DNA of 32,640 bases, taken from assembly GCF_019890635.1 (NCBI RefSeq), contig NZ_JAIOAB010000070.1, forward strand, positions 1 to 32,640, in the 5' to 3' direction. Shown piece by piece: positions 6,232-13,915 of the stretch. How positions within the stretch are numbered: the stretch's first letter is position 1; each line of letters begins with the position of its first letter. The notes under the pieces are model-generated. The model saw nothing but the letters and a program-made list of their open reading frames with translations. It ran no database searches and was not told where the DNA came from. The stretch comes from Streptomyces sennicomposti (GTDB taxonomy: Bacteria > Actinomycetota > Actinomycetes > Streptomycetales > Streptomycetaceae). The position numbers and the translations under genes were made by a program.

Positions 6232-8139
6232 GTGCAACAACCCACCGCTGTGCCCGCCGAGTTGGGCGCCGCGCCCGCGCAGTCCCCCGTCCCCGAGCGA
6301 GCGCGGGACGTGGCGCGGCGGTACCGGGTTCCGCTCCTCGCCACCGCTCTCGCCGTGCCGTTGTACGTCGGGTGGGGTGTGTGGCTGGCGACCGGCGGCG
6401 GGGATCTGGCGGCGCAGGTGGCGTGGGCCGAGTTCGTCGGGGCGTACCCCCGGGCGCCGTACAGCCTGTCCTGGTACGGCGGGGTGCACGTCGGCAACTA
6501 CAGCCTGCTGGCACCGCAGTTGATGGCCCTCGGCGGGGTGCGGACGGTGACGGCCGTCGCCGGGGTCGTCTCGTCGTGGCTCGCCGCGGACCTGTTCGTA
6601 CGGTGCGGGGTGCGCAGACCGCTGCCGCCCGCGCTGCTCGCCGTGCTGACGCTGTGGTGCGATGTGGCCTCGGGGCGGTCCACTTTCGCGGTGGGCGTGG
6701 CGCTCGGCCTGGTGGCGTGTCTCGTACTGGCGGGAACTGGTCAACGGCTCGTCGTCGCCGGGGTGTTCGCCGTGCTGGCGACGCTGGCCAGTCCGGTGGC
6801 CGGGCTGTTCCTCGCGGTCGCGGGCGCCGGGTGGCTGCTCGCCCGGCGGGTCGGGAAGGCGGCCGTGCTGTGCGTGCCGCCCGCCCTGGTCGTCGCGGTC
6901 ACCACGCTGCTGTTCCCGTTCAGCGGCACGATGCCGATGTCGGACGGCGATGTGTGGCGGCCGGTGCTCTTCGGGGTGCTCCTCGCGCTGCTCGCACCGC
7001 GCGAGTGGCGGGCGCTGCGCTGCGCGGCGGCCGTTTACGCGGCCGGCGTGGTCCTCACCGCGCTGGTCTCCTCGCCGGTCGGCTCCAACGTCGTACGCCT
7101 CGCCGAACTGTTCGCCCCGCCGGTGCTGCTGGCCGCGCTGCTGGAGCGGGAGGCGTGGACGGCAGGGCGGGACACCCGCGCCGCACGGCGGAAGACACGG
7201 ACCGCACGGCGGAGGACGCGGACCGTACGGCGGAGGACTTGGACCGTACGGCAGGCGCTCCGGGCCGCACAGCGCGAGGCCCCGGCCCCGGCCGCACGGC
7301 GGGCGGAGGGAACCACGCGGCAGGCGCCCCAGGCCGCACGGCAGGCCCCCCAGGCCGCACGGCGGGCGGAGGGAACCGCGCGGCAGGCGCCCCAGGCCGC
7401 ACGGCAGGCGCCTCAGGCCGCGTGGCGGGCGGCCCGAGTCCTGCGCGAGGTGGCCCTCGGGCTGACCCTCACGCTGTCCGTGACGTGGGTGGCGCAGCAC
7501 GCCGCCCACGTGCTGCGGATGTCCACGCCGGTCCCGGCGTGGGCGGCCGAGGCGGACGGGGTGCGGGCCGCGCTCGCCCGGCTCGGGGCCGGCCGGACCC
7601 GCGTCGAGGTGGTGCCCGCCGTCGATCACCGCGAGACGACCGTCCTCGGCCCGGATCTGCTCCTCGCGCGCGGCTGGAACCGCCAGCTCGACGTGGCCCG
7701 CGGCCCCCTCTTCTACGACGGCTCCTTCTCCCCGGCCGCCTACCGCGCCTGGCTCGACCGCTGGGCCGTCGGTTACGTCGTCCTGCCCGACGGCGAGCCG
7801 GACTGGGCGGCGCGGGACGAGGCGGCGCTGGTGCGCGCCGAGCCGGGATGGCTGAAACCTGTGTGGCGGGACGCGCATTGGCGGGTCTACCGGGTCGAGG
7901 ACGCCGTCCCCCTCGTATCGGGCGCGGGGGCGACCGTGGTCAGCGCGGACGCCGCCCACCTCGTCGTACGCACCACCCGCCCCGGCACGGTCACGGTCCG
8001 CGTCGCCCCCTCCCCCTGGCTGCGCACCGACGCGGGCTGCCTGTCCCCCACCGACACCTGGCCCCACCTGACCGCCCCCACCGCGGGCGAGTACCGCATC
8101 ACCACCACCTACCGCCCCGGCGGCCGGACGAGCTGCTGA
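6232..8139 (+). CDS. Large polytopic membrane protein of unknown function with expanded loop
   Basis: Integral membrane protein of 635 residues starting at GTG 6232. Residues 1-35 are cytosolic, then about nine to ten helices follow to residue 305, a basic low-complexity loop at about 313-402, one more helix near 410-430, and an extracytoplasmic C-terminal domain of about 200 residues ending in Cys. The layout, with an early loop PYSLSWYGGVHVGNYSLLAP, resembles GT-C-type glycosyltransferase-like or related actinobacterial membrane proteins. No Asp-rich catalytic loop is clear enough to name an activity. The loop at 313-402 is built of 21- and 63-bp DNA repeats. The 3' end overlaps the converging GT87-PAP2 gene by 31 bp. 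Streptomyces homologues are mostly called hypothetical membrane proteins. Confidence 0.8.
   Translation: MQQPTAVPAELGAAPAQSPVPERARDVARRYRVPLLATALAVPLYVGWGVWLATGGGDLAAQVAWAEFVGAYPRAPYSLSWYGGVHVGNYSLLAPQLMALGGVRTVTAVAGVVSSWLAADLFVRCGVRRPLPPALLAVLTLWCDVASGRSTFAVGVALGLVACLVLAGTGQRLVVAGVFAVLATLASPVAGLFLAVAGAGWLLARRVGKAAVLCVPPALVVAVTTLLFPFSGTMPMSDGDVWRPVLFGVLLALLAPREWRALRCAAAVYAAGVVLTALVSSPVGSNVVRLAELFAPPVLLAALLEREAWTAGRDTRAARRKTRTARRRTRTVRRRTWTVRQALRAAQREAPAPAARRAEGTTRQAPQAARQAPQAARRAEGTARQAPQAARQAPQAAWRAARVLREVALGLTLTLSVTWVAQHAAHVLRMSTPVPAWAAEADGVRAALARLGAGRTRVEVVPAVDHRETTVLGPDLLLARGWNRQLDVARGPLFYDGSFSPAAYRAWLDRWAVGYVVLPDGEPDWAARDEAALVRAEPGWLKPVWRDAHWRVYRVEDAVPLVSGAGATVVSADAAHLVVRTTRPGTVTVRVAPSPWLRTDAGCLSPTDTWPHLTAPTAGEYRITTTYRPGGRTSC
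7181..7440 (+). repeat. 21-bp and 63-bp in-frame tandem repeats
   Basis: Four 21-bp units of the type CCGCACGGCGGAAGACACGG start at 7181, 7202, 7223 and 7244. They are followed by two 63-bp units (7291-7353, 7354-7416), nearly identical, and a partial third. All periods are multiples of three, so the frame of the membrane protein is kept. The encoded loop is rich in Arg, Ala and Gln (RRRTRTV, RQAPQAA). Confidence 0.92.
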
Positions 8140-10175
8140 GCGTCCCCGTCCTCACCGCGCGCCGCCGCCTCCAACACCGGTTCCTCCACCCCCCGCGCCG
8201 CCCCCGCCGCTCGCGGTCCCTGCAGCAGGTACGTCAGCGCGAAGCCCAGTCCCACCACCGTCGCTCCGCCCACCGCGTCCAGGACCCAGTGGTTGGCGGT
8301 GCCGATGATCGCGGTGACCGTGAACAGGGGGTGGAGCATGCCGAGTGTCTTCATCCACGGCTTGGGGGCGACGACGGCGATGACGATGCCGCAGAACAGG
8401 GCCCACCCGAAGTGCAGCGAGGGCATCGCGGCGTACTGGTTGGTGACGGCGGTCATCGCGCCGTAGTCGGGGCGGGCGAAGTCCTGGACGCCGTGCACGG
8501 TGTCGATGAAGCCGAGGCCGGGCATCAGGCGGGGCGGGGCCAGCGGGTAGAGCCAGAAGCCGAGCAGGCCGATGAGGGTGGCGAAGCCGAGGGCGGTGCG
8601 CGCCCAGCGGTAGTCGACCGGGCGGCGGACGTAGAGGACGCCGAGGACGGCCAGCGGGACGATGAAGTGGAACGTCTCGTAGTAGAAGCTCAGGAAGTGG
8701 TTCAGCCAGGGGGTGCCGGCCACCGCGTGGTTGGTCCAGTGCTCGATGTCGAGGTGCAGGGCGCGTTCGACGGAGTGGATCTGGTGGCCGTGCCGTTCGG
8801 CGGTGGCGCGGTCGCCCGCCGCGACCAGGCGGACCTGGGAGTAGGCGGCGTAGGTGACGCGGATGAGGAGGAGTTCGAGGAGGAGGGAGGGGCGGGTGAG
8901 GGCCCTGCGCAGGGCCGGGATCAGGGGGACGCGCTTCCAGCGGGCCGGGGCCGGGTCGGCGTACCGGGTGGGGATCGGGTGCCGGTAGTGCTCGTCGGTG
9001 CGGGACAGGAAGGGCACGCAGGTGGCGGCGGCGAGCGCGGCGAGCAGGACGACGTTGTCGCGCAGCGGGTGCAGGGCCGGTGTGTTGGGCAGCAGCATCT
9101 TCGCCGGGAGGGTCATCACGGCGACCACGGCGACCGGCCACAGCAGGCGGTCGGCGGCGCGGCGGCCGACCCGGCCGACGACCGCGATCAGCACCCACAG
9201 CAGCTGGTGCTGCCAGGCGGTGGGCGAGACGACGATGGCCGCGCAGCCGGTGATCGCGACGGCCAGCAGGAGCTGTCCGTCGCGGGCGTAGGCGACGGCG
9301 CGGCGCAGGGCGAGGGCGGCGACGGCGGCGCCGAGCGCGAGGTAGAGGGTGATCTCCAGCGGGCCGGTCAGGCCGGACCGCAGCAGCGCGCCGTGCAGGG
9401 ACTGGTTGCCGAGGGCGTCGGCGCGGCCGCCGAGGCCGACGCCCGCCATGTGGTGGACCCAGTAGGTGTGGGAGTCGTGCGGGAGGGCGGCCCAGGCGAG
9501 CGCGGTGCAGGCGGCGAAGGTCACGGCCGTGGCGGCGGCGGCGCGTCCGCGCCGGGTGCACCACAGCAGGGGCGCGAACAGCAGCATCGTGGGCTGGAGG
9601 GCGGCGGCGAGGCCGACGAGCGCGCCGCCGGTGCGCTCGCCGCGGACGACGAAGCAGCCGAGCAGGACGAGCAGGACCGGCAGGATGCTGGTCTGGCCGA
9701 GCCAGAACGCGTTGCGCACCGGCAGCGACAGCATCAGCAGGCTGATCGCGACGGGCGCGGCGAGCAGGGCGGTGCGTCTGCCGACCGGCTGGGGCAGGGC
9801 GCGGGCCGCGATCAGGCCGAGGGCGGCCACCAGCAGCAGGGTGCCGAAGATCCAGCCCCAGCCGAGGGCGTCCTCGGCGGCCTTGGTGAGCGGTTTGAGG
9901 ACGAGGCCGCTGAACGGGGTGCCCGTGAACCGGGTGGAGTCGTACAGCGAGCCCTTGACGTGCAGGACGCCGTCCGGGCCGACCCAGGTCTCCAGGGCGG
10001 TGAGCCGGTCGGCGCGCGGGGTGGTGAGGACGGCGGCGACCTGGCGTATCGCGAGGACGCCGGCGATCAGCCACAGGCCCAGGCGGGCCGCGTGCAGGCC
10101 GGGTCTCGGCGAGGCGGTGACCGTCGCCCCTCCGAACGCTCCCGTCGGTCCCGAGCTGCGCTCCGCGTCCGCCAC
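8109..10175 (-). CDS. Bifunctional GT87-like (DUF2029) glycosyltransferase / PAP2 phosphatase
   Basis: Membrane protein of 688 residues with two halves. The N-terminal part (about 25-420) has many helices and the DUF2029/GT87 look of polyprenyl-phosphate-mannose-dependent transferases (LPVRNAFWLGQTSILPVLL, GNQSLHGALLR). The C-terminal part carries a PAP2 domain of the inositol-phosphotransferase type, with PSLHFG at 585-590 and NHWVLD at 628-633 supplying the two catalytic His and the Asp. The expected role is glycosyl transfer from a lipid-phosphate donor, paired with lipid-phosphate hydrolysis or exchange at the outer membrane face. I place the start at GTG 10175, with GGGAGG ten bases upstream; the frame stays open further but loses coding character. 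The gene overlaps the converging membrane-protein gene by 31 bp. The same fusion is known across Streptomyces; its glycan product is not established here. Confidence 0.88.
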   Translation of the reverse strand: MADAERSSGPTGAFGGATVTASPRPGLHAARLGLWLIAGVLAIRQVAAVLTTPRADRLTALETWVGPDGVLHVKGSLYDSTRFTGTPFSGLVLKPLTKAAEDALGWGWIFGTLLLVAALGLIAARALPQPVGRRTALLAAPVAISLLMLSLPVRNAFWLGQTSILPVLLVLLGCFVVRGERTGGALVGLAAALQPTMLLFAPLLWCTRRGRAAAATAVTFAACTALAWAALPHDSHTYWVHHMAGVGLGGRADALGNQSLHGALLRSGLTGPLEITLYLALGAAVAALALRRAVAYARDGQLLLAVAITGCAAIVVSPTAWQHQLLWVLIAVVGRVGRRAADRLLWPVAVVAVMTLPAKMLLPNTPALHPLRDNVVLLAALAAATCVPFLSRTDEHYRHPIPTRYADPAPARWKRVPLIPALRRALTRPSLLLELLLIRVTYAAYSQVRLVAAGDRATAERHGHQIHSVERALHLDIEHWTNHAVAGTPWLNHFLSFYYETFHFIVPLAVLGVLYVRRPVDYRWARTALGFATLIGLLGFWLYPLAPPRLMPGLGFIDTVHGVQDFARPDYGAMTAVTNQYAAMPSLHFGWALFCGIVIAVVAPKPWMKTLGMLHPLFTVTAIIGTANHWVLDAVGGATVVGLGFALTYLLQGPRAAGAARGVEEPVLEAAARGEDGDAQQLVRPPGR

Positions 10176-10646
10176 GCCCCGTCGGCCTCCCGCCCAGTAC
10201 GTCCCGCGCGCGGGACTGTTCCGCCCTTGTGAAGCTCGCCGTCCCCCGGGAAGACGCGGGAACCCCCGGCTCCACCTGTCTCGTCTGCCCGGTCTGCGGC
10301 CGGGCGGCACGCCACCGCGCCCCCAGGGGAGGCGGTGCCCGCGTCCGGCCGGGCGGCAAGTCACCTTTTGTCCGGACGACCATAGACCGTCGGCTGTCCG
10401 GTTCCCGCCGCGGGGGGCGACAAGGATCACAGCCGGGGCCGGTGCGGAGCGGCCGGTTCCGGGCAGACGTCCCTGCGTATCCAGCATTTAGGTGCGCTAC
10501 GCACCGACCTGCGTACGGTACGTTACGGGGCCAACCGGTCGTATGGTCGATTTTCGGCCTGCCCCGTGCGGGCCGTTCTGGTCCGCCGACAGCGTCGCCG
10601 CGTGGGCCGTGTCCCTGTCCCCGTCGAAAGGCAGGCGAGCGAAGCC
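10176..10646. other. 471-bp divergent intergenic region
   Basis: Lies between the divergent GT87-PAP2 and MFS genes and must hold both promoters. I see no gene on either strand. On the minus side TATGGT near 10378-10383 is a possible -10. On the plus side there is a palindrome at 10491-10505 and an AT-richer stretch at 10540-10556. The start of the MFS gene is itself uncertain within 10566-10680. Confidence 0.4.
10491..10505. promoter_or_regulatory. Perfect 6-3-6 inverted repeat upstream of MFS gene
   Basis: GGTGCG-CTA-CGCACC, followed by a second partly symmetrical run, GCGTACGGTACG (10511-10522). Together they could be an operator for a dimeric regulator of the symporter gene. No regulator gene is adjacent. 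Confidence 0.35.
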
Positions 10647-12014
10647 TTGTCGGTTGCCACCGTCACCGCACCCCGGTCCGTGTCCCTCACCAAGAACCGC
10701 CCCGCCCCCACCGTCACCGACCCGGCGCTCGTCAGGCGCGCCGTGAAGGCCGCCGCGCTGGGCAACGCGATGGAGTGGTTCGACTTCGGTGTCTACAGCT
10801 ACATCGCGGTGACCCTGGGCAAGGTCTTCTTCCCCTCCGGCAACCCGACGGCGCAGCTCCTGTCGACCTTCGGGGCCTTCGCCGCGGCCTTCCTGGTGCG
10901 CCCACTGGGCGGCCTGGTCTTCGGCCCGCTCGGCGACCGGGTGGGCCGGCAGAAGGTGCTGGCCGTCACGATGATCATGATGGCCGCGGGCACCTTCGCG
11001 ATCGGCCTGATCCCGTCGTACGGCACGATCGGCGTCGGCGCGCCGATCCTGCTGCTGGCCGCGCGGCTGGTGCAGGGCTTCTCCACCGGCGGCGAGTACG
11101 CGGGCGCGTCCACCTTCATCGCCGAGTACGCGCCCGACAAGCGGCGCGGCTTCCTCGGCAGCTGGCTGGAGTTCGGCACGCTCGCCGGCTACATCGGCGG
11201 CGCGGGCCTGGTGACGCTGATGACGGCGCTGCTGTCCTCGGACGACCTGACCTCCTGGGGCTGGCGCATCCCGTTCCTGGTCGCCGGTCCGATGGGCATC
11301 ATCGGCCTGTATCTGCGGATGCGGCTGGAGGAGACCCCGGCGTTCGCGGCCGAGGTGGAGAAGGCGGAGGCCGGGCGGACCAAGGTGCCGCTGCGCGAGA
11401 TGGTCGCGGGCCAGTGGAAGGCGCTGCTGCTCTGCGTCGGCCTGGTGCTGGTCTTCAACGTCACCGACTACATGCTGCTGTCCTACATGCCGAGCTATCT
11501 GACCAGCGAGCTGAAGTACGACGAGACGCACGGGCTGCTGGTCGTCCTCGGCGTGATGGCCCTGATGATGATCGTCCAGCCGTTCGCGGGCGCGCTGACC
11601 GACCGGGTGGGCCGCCGTCCGGTGATCGCGGCCGGCTGCGCGGGCTTCCTGTTCCTGTCCATCCCGGCGCTGCTGCTGATCCGCCAGGGCAGCCTGGCCG
11701 CGGTGGGCCTCGGCATGGGCGCGCTGGGGCTGCTGCTGGTGTGCTTCACGGCGGCGATGCCGGCCGCCCTGCCGGCCCTGTTCCCGACCCGGGTGCGCTA
11801 CGGCTCCCTGTCGATCGGCTTCAACGTGTCCGTCTCGCTGTTCGGCGGCACCACCCCGCTGGTGGTCACGGCGCTGATCGGCGCGACCGGCAACATGATG
11901 ATGCCCGCCTACTACATGATGGCCGCCTCCCTGATCGGCGGCGCGGCGGTGTGGTTCATGAGCGAGTCGGCGGGCCGCCCGCTGCCGGGCTCGGCGCCCT
12001 CCGTGGAGCGGTAG
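10647..12014 (+). CDS. MFS metabolite:H+ symporter, ProP-like
   Basis: Twelve-helix major facilitator of the metabolite:H+ symporter family (ProP, KgtP, shikimate transporters), about 455 residues. Diagnostic stretches are GNAMEWFDFGVYSYIA in helix 1, the loop GPLGDRVGRQKVL between helices 2 and 3, RLVQGFSTGGEYAGA in helix 4, and DRVGRRP in the second half. It probably imports an osmoprotectant or a mono- or dicarboxylate with protons; the substrate cannot be fixed from sequence. Start choice is open: TTG 10647 gives MSVATVTAP, GTG 10680 gives MSLTKNRPAP, and neither has a strong ribosome site. A strong hairpin follows the stop, so it is transcribed alone. It is not next to a sensor or catabolic gene. 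Confidence 0.92.
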   Translation: MSVATVTAPRSVSLTKNRPAPTVTDPALVRRAVKAAALGNAMEWFDFGVYSYIAVTLGKVFFPSGNPTAQLLSTFGAFAAAFLVRPLGGLVFGPLGDRVGRQKVLAVTMIMMAAGTFAIGLIPSYGTIGVGAPILLLAARLVQGFSTGGEYAGASTFIAEYAPDKRRGFLGSWLEFGTLAGYIGGAGLVTLMTALLSSDDLTSWGWRIPFLVAGPMGIIGLYLRMRLEETPAFAAEVEKAEAGRTKVPLREMVAGQWKALLLCVGLVLVFNVTDYMLLSYMPSYLTSELKYDETHGLLVVLGVMALMMIVQPFAGALTDRVGRRPVIAAGCAGFLFLSIPALLLIRQGSLAAVGLGMGALGLLLVCFTAAMPAALPALFPTRVRYGSLSIGFNVSVSLFGGTTPLVVTALIGATGNMMMPAYYMMAASLIGGAAVWFMSESAGRPLPGSAPSVER

Positions 12015-12030
12015 CACCCGCTGAGCGCAC

Positions 12031-12067
12031 GCGCGCCCCGGCCGTCCCGGTGACGGTCGGGGCGCGC
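12031..12067 (+). terminator. Long GC hairpin after the MFS gene
   Basis: Two 15-base arms (12031-12045, 12053-12067) pair throughout with one G-U and a 7-base loop. There is no T-run, which is usual for Streptomyces terminators. Confidence 0.8.
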
Positions 12068-12139
12068 TGTCGTGCGGGGGGCCGGTGGCGGGAATCCACT
12101 CCCCGTGCTCGCGCGTCGGGCTAGTATTCGTTAGCGCAG

Positions 12140-12160
12140 CTAGTTAGCACCTCTAACTAG
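12140..12160. promoter_or_regulatory. Perfect palindromic operator, 8-5-8
   Basis: CTAGTTAG and CTAACTAG flank CACCT, within an unusually AT-rich 45 bp (12121-12165) in 73% GC surroundings. A related half-site (CTAGTATTCGTTAG) lies 20 bp upstream. It ends 20 bp before the O-methyltransferase ATG, overlapping the likely promoter, so a MarR- or TetR-type repressor site is inferred. Confidence 0.65.
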
Positions 12161-12180
12161 ATATACGAAAGGCTTGATGC

Positions 12181-12852
12181 ATGAGCGACCCGCAGCTCTG
12201 GAACGACGTCGACGCCTACTTCTCCGCCCTGCTGTCCCCGGAGGACGAGGCCCTTCAGGCCGCCCGCCGCGACAGCGACGCGGAGGGCCTCCCGCCCATC
12301 AGCGTCACCGCCGCCCAGGGCAAGCTGCTCCAGCTCCTCGCCCGCCTCCAGGGCGCCCGCGCCATCCTGGAGATCGGCACCCTCGGCGGCTACAGCACCA
12401 TCTGGCTGGCCCGCGCCCTGCCCGAGGACGGCCGCCTGATCACCCTCGAGTACGACGCGCACCACGCCGACGTGGCCCGCCGCAACCTCGCGCACGCCGG
12501 ACTCGACCGGACCGTCCAGGTGCGGGTCGGCCCCGCCCTGGAGACGCTGCCGAAGCTCGCCGACGAGAACCCGCCGCCCTTCGACCTGGTCTTCATCGAC
12601 GCCGACAAGGTCAACAACCCGCACTACGTCGAATGGGCGCTGCGCCTGACCCGCACCGGCAGCCTGATCGTCCTGGACAACGTCGTACGCGGCGGCAAGG
12701 TCACCGACCCGGCCAGCACCGACCCCAGCGTGCGCGGCACCCGGGCGGCGCTGGAGCTGATCGCCGAGCACCCCCGGCTGGACGGCACCGCCCTGCAGAC
12801 CGTGGACAGCAAGGGCTACGACGGCTTCGCGCTGGCCCGCGTGCTGGACTGA
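12181..12852 (+). CDS. Class I SAM-dependent O-methyltransferase, family 3
   Basis: Soluble 223-residue O-methyltransferase related to caffeoyl-CoA and catechol O-methyltransferases, which methylate hydroxyls of aromatic or flavonoid-like compounds using SAM and a divalent metal. Motif I is ILEIGTLGGYST (62-73), Glu90 follows in LITLEYD, and the metal ligands are Asp140 and Asp142 in FIDAD and Asp166-Asn167 in VLDNV. The full family length is present. ATG 12181 has GAAAGG about ten bases upstream. The palindrome at 12140-12160 suggests repression until an inducer appears, possibly a phenolic compound. The gene converges with the FHA gene across a short hairpin. The substrate is unknown. Confidence 0.93.
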   Translation: MSDPQLWNDVDAYFSALLSPEDEALQAARRDSDAEGLPPISVTAAQGKLLQLLARLQGARAILEIGTLGGYSTIWLARALPEDGRLITLEYDAHHADVARRNLAHAGLDRTVQVRVGPALETLPKLADENPPPFDLVFIDADKVNNPHYVEWALRLTRTGSLIVLDNVVRGGKVTDPASTDPSVRGTRAALELIAEHPRLDGTALQTVDSKGYDGFALARVLD

Positions 12853-12853
12853 G

Positions 12854-12866
12854 ACCCCGCAGGGGT
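12854..12866. terminator. Short hairpin between converging genes
   Basis: ACCCC-GCA-GGGGT followed by TT on the plus strand. It occupies the 15-bp gap between the O-methyltransferase and FHA stops and may end transcripts both ways. Confidence 0.5.
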
Positions 12867-12867
12867 T

Positions 12868-13263
12868 TCAGACCTCGTGGTAGAAGCCCACGTTCACGCT
12901 GCGCGGGCTGGTGCGGTCCTGGACGACGATCTCGCCCGCGCCGCCCCTCGGCAGGGGCGCCGCGCCGCCGTAGGGCAGCGCCCGGCCGGGCTCGCCGGGC
13001 AGCACCAGCCGGACCTCGGAGGACGGGTCCGGCTGGGAGCCGCGCACCCAGGTCACCTGCCACGTCCCGGCCGGCCCGCACCGGAACTCCAGGTGCACCC
13101 GGGAGACGAACAGCCAGTCCTCGGGCGTCGCCAGCCGGCACACGGACCGGTCCCGGCCCACCCGCAGCACGGCGCCCGCCTCGCTGGGCGCGTCGGCCAT
13201 CAGCATGCCGGCCGTCGCGCCCGCCTCCGTCCCGGAGACGGAGGCCATCGTGAGTTCGAGCAC
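12868..13263 (-). CDS. FHA-domain protein
   Basis: Soluble protein of 131 residues, starting at GTG 13263 behind GAGGAGCGCAC. It has the forkhead-associated fold signature GR (36-37) followed by VSRVHLEF (53-60), where Arg37, Ser54 and His57 are the usual phosphothreonine-binding positions. The last conserved FHA element, normally an NG turn, is not clear and is replaced by a Gly/Pro-rich stretch (PYGGAAPLPRGGAG). Such small FHA proteins are readers of Ser/Thr-kinase phosphorylation. No kinase gene is in the window. It converges with the O-methyltransferase and diverges from the DUF1992 gene. Phosphopeptide binding is likely but should be treated as inference given the missing NG. Confidence 0.75.
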   Translation of the reverse strand: MLELTMASVSGTEAGATAGMLMADAPSEAGAVLRVGRDRSVCRLATPEDWLFVSRVHLEFRCGPAGTWQVTWVRGSQPDPSSEVRLVLPGEPGRALPYGGAAPLPRGGAGEIVVQDRTSPRSVNVGFYHEV

Positions 13264-13413
13264 GTGCGCTCCTCGTGTGTCGGGGCGCGCCCGGACCGCC
13301 GCCGCCCGTGCCCGGCCGTCCGGCCGCGTCAACGCCGCCTGCGGCGCGCCTGATTGGCGCACCGCGCGGCATGATAAATCGCCCGGCCGCGGCCTGTCCG
13401 GCACAATGGGCTC

Positions 13414-13830
13414 ATGACCGAGCGAAAGCCACCCGGTGTTCCGTTCGAGTCCTGGGTCGAGAAGGAGATCCGCGACGCACAGGGACGGGGCGACTTCGAC
13501 CGGTTGCCGGGGGCGGGAAAGCCACTGCCGGACGACACGACGTACGACGAACTGTGGTGGGTCAAGCGGAAGATGGCCCGCGAGGGCCTGTCCGTCCTGC
13601 TGCCGCCGGCCCTCGCCCTGCGCAAGGAGGCCGAGGACGCCCTCGCGGCGGCCTACGCGGCCCCCTCGGAGCCGGTGGTGCGCCGGATCATCGCGGAGAT
13701 CAACACCAAGATCCTCGACATGATGCTCAAACCGCCGCCCGGCCCCCCGCTCGGCCTCAAGCGGTACGACGTCGAGGAGGTCGTCCGCGAGTGGCGCGCT
13801 CGGCGGGAGGGCCGGACGGCGGCGGAGTAG
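13414..13830 (+). CDS. DUF1992 (DnaJ-associated family) protein
   Basis: Soluble 138-residue protein matching the DUF1992 family. Diagnostic features are an N-terminal WVEKEIRDAQGRGDFDRLPG (17-36), GKPLPDD, and later a paired helix LRKEAEDALAAAYA. Members are often called DnaJ-homologue-subfamily-C-like, but this protein has no J-domain HPD motif, so chaperone function is not shown. ATG 13414 is well placed, with an AT-richer promoter region at 13370-13400. It stands between two minus-strand genes and appears monocistronic. Three 25-bp repeats follow just after its stop. Confidence 0.88.
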   Translation: MTERKPPGVPFESWVEKEIRDAQGRGDFDRLPGAGKPLPDDTTYDELWWVKRKMAREGLSVLLPPALALRKEAEDALAAAYAAPSEPVVRRIIAEINTKILDMMLKPPPGPPLGLKRYDVEEVVREWRARREGRTAAE

Positions 13831-13840
13831 CGCTGCGTCC

Positions 13841-13915
13841 CGCTGTCCGTGGCTGACAGGTCAGCCGCTGTCCGTGGCTGACGGGTCAGCCGCTGTCCGT
13901 GGCTGACGGGTCAGT
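13841..13915. repeat. Three 25-bp tandem repeats, each with a palindrome
   Basis: Units at 13841-13865, 13866-13890 and 13891-13915 are nearly identical. The first two contain the 7-2-7 inverted repeat GGCTGAC..GTCAGCC (one base varies in the spacer); the third lacks only the last symmetrical bases. The third unit includes the stop codon of the minus-strand gene at 13911. Confidence 0.93.

Noticed and set aside
7181..7440. CRISPR-like array
   Set aside because: Repeats are directly adjacent, without unique spacers, and in-frame inside a coding region.
6372..10232. A 1286-codon open frame on the plus strand
   Set aside because: It runs antisense through the GT87-PAP2 gene and out of frame through the membrane-protein gene. 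Its composition (Gly/Arg/Ala-rich, low complexity) is a product of high GC, with no domain or start signal.
10176..10487. 104-residue N-terminal extension of the GT87-PAP2 protein
   Set aside because: Arg/Gly/Pro-rich with poor coding bias and no membrane or signal feature; a GTG with GGGAGG upstream at 10175 is better.
13841..13915. CRISPR or attachment site
   Set aside because: Units abut without spacers. No integrase or tRNA end is nearby.
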